A stretch of DNA of 64,000 nucleotides from Streptomyces fuscichromogenes. GTDB lineage: Bacteria > Actinomycetota > Actinomycetes > Streptomycetales > Streptomycetaceae. The DNA lies in the NCBI RefSeq assembly GCF_014645815.1, contig NZ_BMML01000021.1, forward strand, positions 1-64,000, given 5' to 3'. The translations under genes were made by a program, and so were the position numbers. The notes below the pieces were generated by a model. That model searched no databases and was not told the DNA's origin. It worked only from the letters and a program-made list of their open reading frames with translations. Below are positions 62,303 through 64,000 of the stretch, one piece after another (the stretch's first letter is position 1; every line of letters starts with the position of its first letter).

Positions 62303-62749
62303 GAAAGGAGCTGCTCCCTGATGACGGGGAGGGCGTAGCTGGTGATCGTGGCCATGACGGAGCGAGCCGTGCGGCTCGGGTCGGTCGTGGGGGCGATCGT
62401 CCACCAGGTGTCCTGGGCTGTGGGAAGGAGGCTTCCTATGCGGCTGTGCCAGGCTGCTGAGCCGTAAACGACGTTGGGGTTGGGCCGGGCGGGCAGATGC
62501 GGTAGGCGCTCGCGCGCCTGCGCCCAGGAAGTCTTGCCGGCGGCGGTGACGTTGACCGTGAACTCGACATGCCCCGCCGTGTTGTACGCGGACTTCTGGA
62601 AACCGAGGAGAGCCCACGACGCCGGATCGGGGCAGTTCGAAGATCTGCCCCGATCCCTTGAAGCCGAGCGCCCGCAGAGCAGGGGCGATCTGGGTGCGCA
62701 ACATGGAGGCGAACACCTCCTGTGCCGTGGGCAGCGAACCGTCAGCCAT
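62299..62749 (-). pseudogene. DUF4304 gene with a one-base frameshift
   Basis: Starts MADGSLPTAQEVFASMLRTQ, continues IAPALRALGFKGSGQIFELP and then needs a shift at a CCCC run (about 62639) to carry on as DPASWALLGFQKSAYNTAGH and VEFTVNVTAAGKTSW to YALPVIREQLLS-stop. With CCC the gene would be intact. The first ATG overlaps the msrA stop. It is either a recent mutation or a sequencing error. DUF4304 function is unknown. It is the cargo of the first att-flanked interval. Confidence 0.85.
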
Positions 62750-63413
62750 CGGCCGGTGCCACGCCGATCGGGCAGGACACCCCGGTCCCGCCCAACCCGC
62801 AGTACCCGTCCGGGTTTTTGCTGCCTGAAAGGTACTGCTGGTGGTAGGCCTCCGCGGGATAGAAGGGGCGGTCGGTGGCCGGGAGGAGTTCTGTGGTGAT
62901 CGGGCCGTGGCCGGAGCGGGTCAGGAGGTGCTGGTAGGTCTTGCGGCTTGCCTCGGCCGCGGCCGCCTGTTCGGGGGTGTGGGGGTAGATCGCCGAGCGG
63001 TACTGGGTGCCGACGTCGTTGCCCTGGCGGAAGCCCTGGGTGGGGTTGTGGGACTCCCAGAAGGTCTTCAGGAGGCGGTCGTACGAGATCAGCTTCGGGT
63101 CGTGGACCACCCGTACGACCTCGGTGTGGCCGGTGAGGCCCGAGCAGACCTCCTCGTAGGCGGGGTTCTCGGTGTGGCCGCCCTGGTAGCCGACGAGCGT
63201 CGTCCACACGCCTGCCGGGAGCTGCCAGAACTTGCGTTCGGCGCCCCAGAAACAGCCGAGGCCGAAGTCGGCGACCTCCAGCCCCTCGGGATAGGGGCCG
63301 AGGAGCGGGGTGCCCAGGACGGTGTGGCGGGCGGTGGCCTGGAGGACAGGTGTGGGCCGGCCCTTGAGCGCCTGTTCGGGGGTGGGGAGTTGCGGCGTGC
63401 GACTGAAGAACAT
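62742..63413 (-). CDS. msrA: Peptide-methionine (S)-S-oxide reductase, with element-borne C-terminal tail
   Basis: 223 residues from ATG 63413 behind GGGAG. GCFWG places the catalytic Cys at 54; HTEVVRVVHDPKLISYDRLLKTFWESHNPTQGFRQGNDVGTQYRSAIY is the MsrA core. From residue ~191 (HQQYL) the tail belongs to the integrated DNA: SGSKNPDGYCGLGGTGVSCPIGVAPADG, with resolving Cys205 and Cys214. So integration changed the last ~30 residues but kept the three-cysteine recycling chemistry. The original tail is at 45606. The stop overlaps the DUF4304 start. Confidence 0.93.
   Translation of the reverse strand: MFFSRTPQLPTPEQALKGRPTPVLQATARHTVLGTPLLGPYPEGLEVADFGLGCFWGAERKFWQLPAGVWTTLVGYQGGHTENPAYEEVCSGLTGHTEVVRVVHDPKLISYDRLLKTFWESHNPTQGFRQGNDVGTQYRSAIYPHTPEQAAAAEASRKTYQHLLTRSGHGPITTELLPATDRPFYPAEAYHQQYLSGSKNPDGYCGLGGTGVSCPIGVAPADG
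62830..62847. other. attR core (outermost)
   Basis: AGGTACTGCTGGTGGTAG, identical to 45736-45753. It lies within the CHQQY-type codons (YHQQYL) of msrA. Confidence 0.8.
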
Positions 63414-63517
63414 GGGGTCTCCCAGGCGTGGCGGAGCGGAGCGGGGCGGTTGCTTTGCGGCGGCCCGCTTCGAACAACGTGGTGGACTGTCCTTGGATTC
63501 CGTCCGCGCCGGACCGG

Positions 63518-64000
63518 TCACGCCGGCTGCGGGGTCGGCGGGAGCAGCGCCCGCAGGAGGGCGGTGTCGGGGTGGTCGGCCAGGGCGGCCGTCACCGCCG
63601 CGCGGAGCGTGGCCTCCGTGCCCGCCTCGCCGTCGAGGTCGGACGCGGAACCGGGCAGCCGTACCGCCGCCGGCCGCGACCAGGAGAACTCCCAGTTAAG
63701 CAGCGACCGCGCGCTGAACTCGGCCAGCACCATGCTCTGCAGCGAGTCCCGCAGCACCGGCCGTACGGACTCCCGGAACTCCCGGTCCGCAGTGCCGGCC
63801 GTAGTGCCGGCCGCCGCCCGGCCCGGCAGTGGCAGGCACTGCGCCAGCTGCCACAGCCGGCCGTCGTCGATCAGCCGGAGCAGCGCGGGCAGTGTCGGCC
63901 GGTCCTCGGTGTGGAGGGCGAGGGCCCGGTGCAGCGGGGTGTCGAGCGAGGCCAGCCCCACGGCCATCGACGAGCTCAGCAACTGCTCCCACTCCCCGGC
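63518..64000 (-). CDS. C-terminal part of an unrecognised protein (5' end outside window)
   Basis: Open from the window edge (GEWEQLLSSSMAVGLASLDTPLHRALALHTEDRPTLPALLRLIDDGRLW...) to a TGA at 63518. The ~160 residues are helical and Ala/Leu-rich with no motif I can name. ATG 63967 would give a 149-residue protein, but the frame stays open and codon-biased to the edge, so a longer gene is more likely. A 104-base gap separates it from msrA downstream. Confidence 0.65.
   Translation of the reverse strand, partial: AGEWEQLLSSSMAVGLASLDTPLHRALALHTEDRPTLPALLRLIDDGRLWQLAQCLPLPGRAAAGTTAGTADREFRESVRPVLRDSLQSMVLAEFSARSLLNWEFSWSRPAAVRLPGSASDLDGEAGTEATLRAAVTAALADHPDTALLRALLPPTPQPA

Larger units (their letters stand above)
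45736..62847. mobile_element. AICE-type integrative element inserted in msrA, with stacked att sites at its right end
   Basis: Bounded by identical 18-bp cores inside msrA coding sequence. It carries a serine recombinase at the left end, a RepSA-type initiator, an FtsK/TraB-type translocase, small transfer proteins and a GntR regulator, which is the AICE set. Cargo: anti-sigma-like ATPase, TPR regulator, APH-fold kinase, nuclease-NACHT protein and the DUF3885/DUF4304 cassettes. The core element may end at the innermost att-like site (61534-61548), with the outer two intervals being separate accretions. Confidence 0.85.

Overview
The window is a high-GC actinomycete chromosome and almost certainly a Streptomyces. 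The support is strong third-position GC bias, sortase-E-type LAxTG anchors, and a gene order (accA2, maf, pccE, pccB, birA, cya, enoyl-CoA hydratase, GGDEF, hutH, then msrA at the far right) that I recognise as the SCO4921-SCO4956 neighbourhood of S. coelicolor. That comparison is from memory, not from a search.

Layout. 1-11.1 kb is conserved core: acyl-CoA carboxylase subunits and their biotin ligase, Maf, a MmpB-like small membrane protein, an adenylate/guanylate cyclase, an enoyl-CoA hydratase, a GAF-GGDEF protein and histidine ammonia-lyase. 11.2-20.4 kb is mostly cell-surface: a lipoprotein, a LAxTG protein, a lipoprotein L,D-transpeptidase, an ABC exporter pair and a large secreted subtilase. 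20.4-33.3 kb holds a divergent regulator/alcohol dehydrogenase pair, an iron-siderophore uptake operon behind a DmdR/IdeR-type iron box, a VOC protein, two serine hydrolases, a first msrA, a cupin, a luciferase-like oxidoreductase and a PLP dehydratase. 33.3-45.6 kb is a more fluid accessory zone. It has two near-identical LAxTG surface proteins about 9 kb apart, a secreted copper lysyl oxidase, a MocR regulator, one intact and two relic DUF4291 genes, and transposase fragments.

45.7-62.85 kb is an integrative element inserted in the 3' end of a second msrA. It carries a large serine recombinase next to the left junction, a RepSA-type replication initiator, an FtsK/TraB-type translocase, small transfer genes, and a GntR (KorSA-like) regulator. 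Its cargo is an anti-sigma-like ATPase, a TPR regulator, an APH-fold kinase, and a low-GC 1270-residue nuclease-NACHT protein that looks like an anti-phage defence protein. This fits an AICE (actinomycete integrative and conjugative element).

The most unusual feature is the right junction. The msrA 3' tail, with its two resolving-cysteine codons and the putative att core, is present three times in tandem (61.45, 62.18 and 62.74 kb). The first two intervals each hold one small gene (DUF4304, frameshifted; DUF3885), and start and stop codons overlap by a few bases from msrA through to the second cargo gene. The original host tail sits alone beside the integrase at 45.6 kb. I read this as a stack of att-flanked gene cassettes accreted at msrA and read through from the msrA promoter. 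A second oddity is the rep gene, which has no ATG/GTG/TTG in frame but has an ATT codon behind a good ribosome-binding site.
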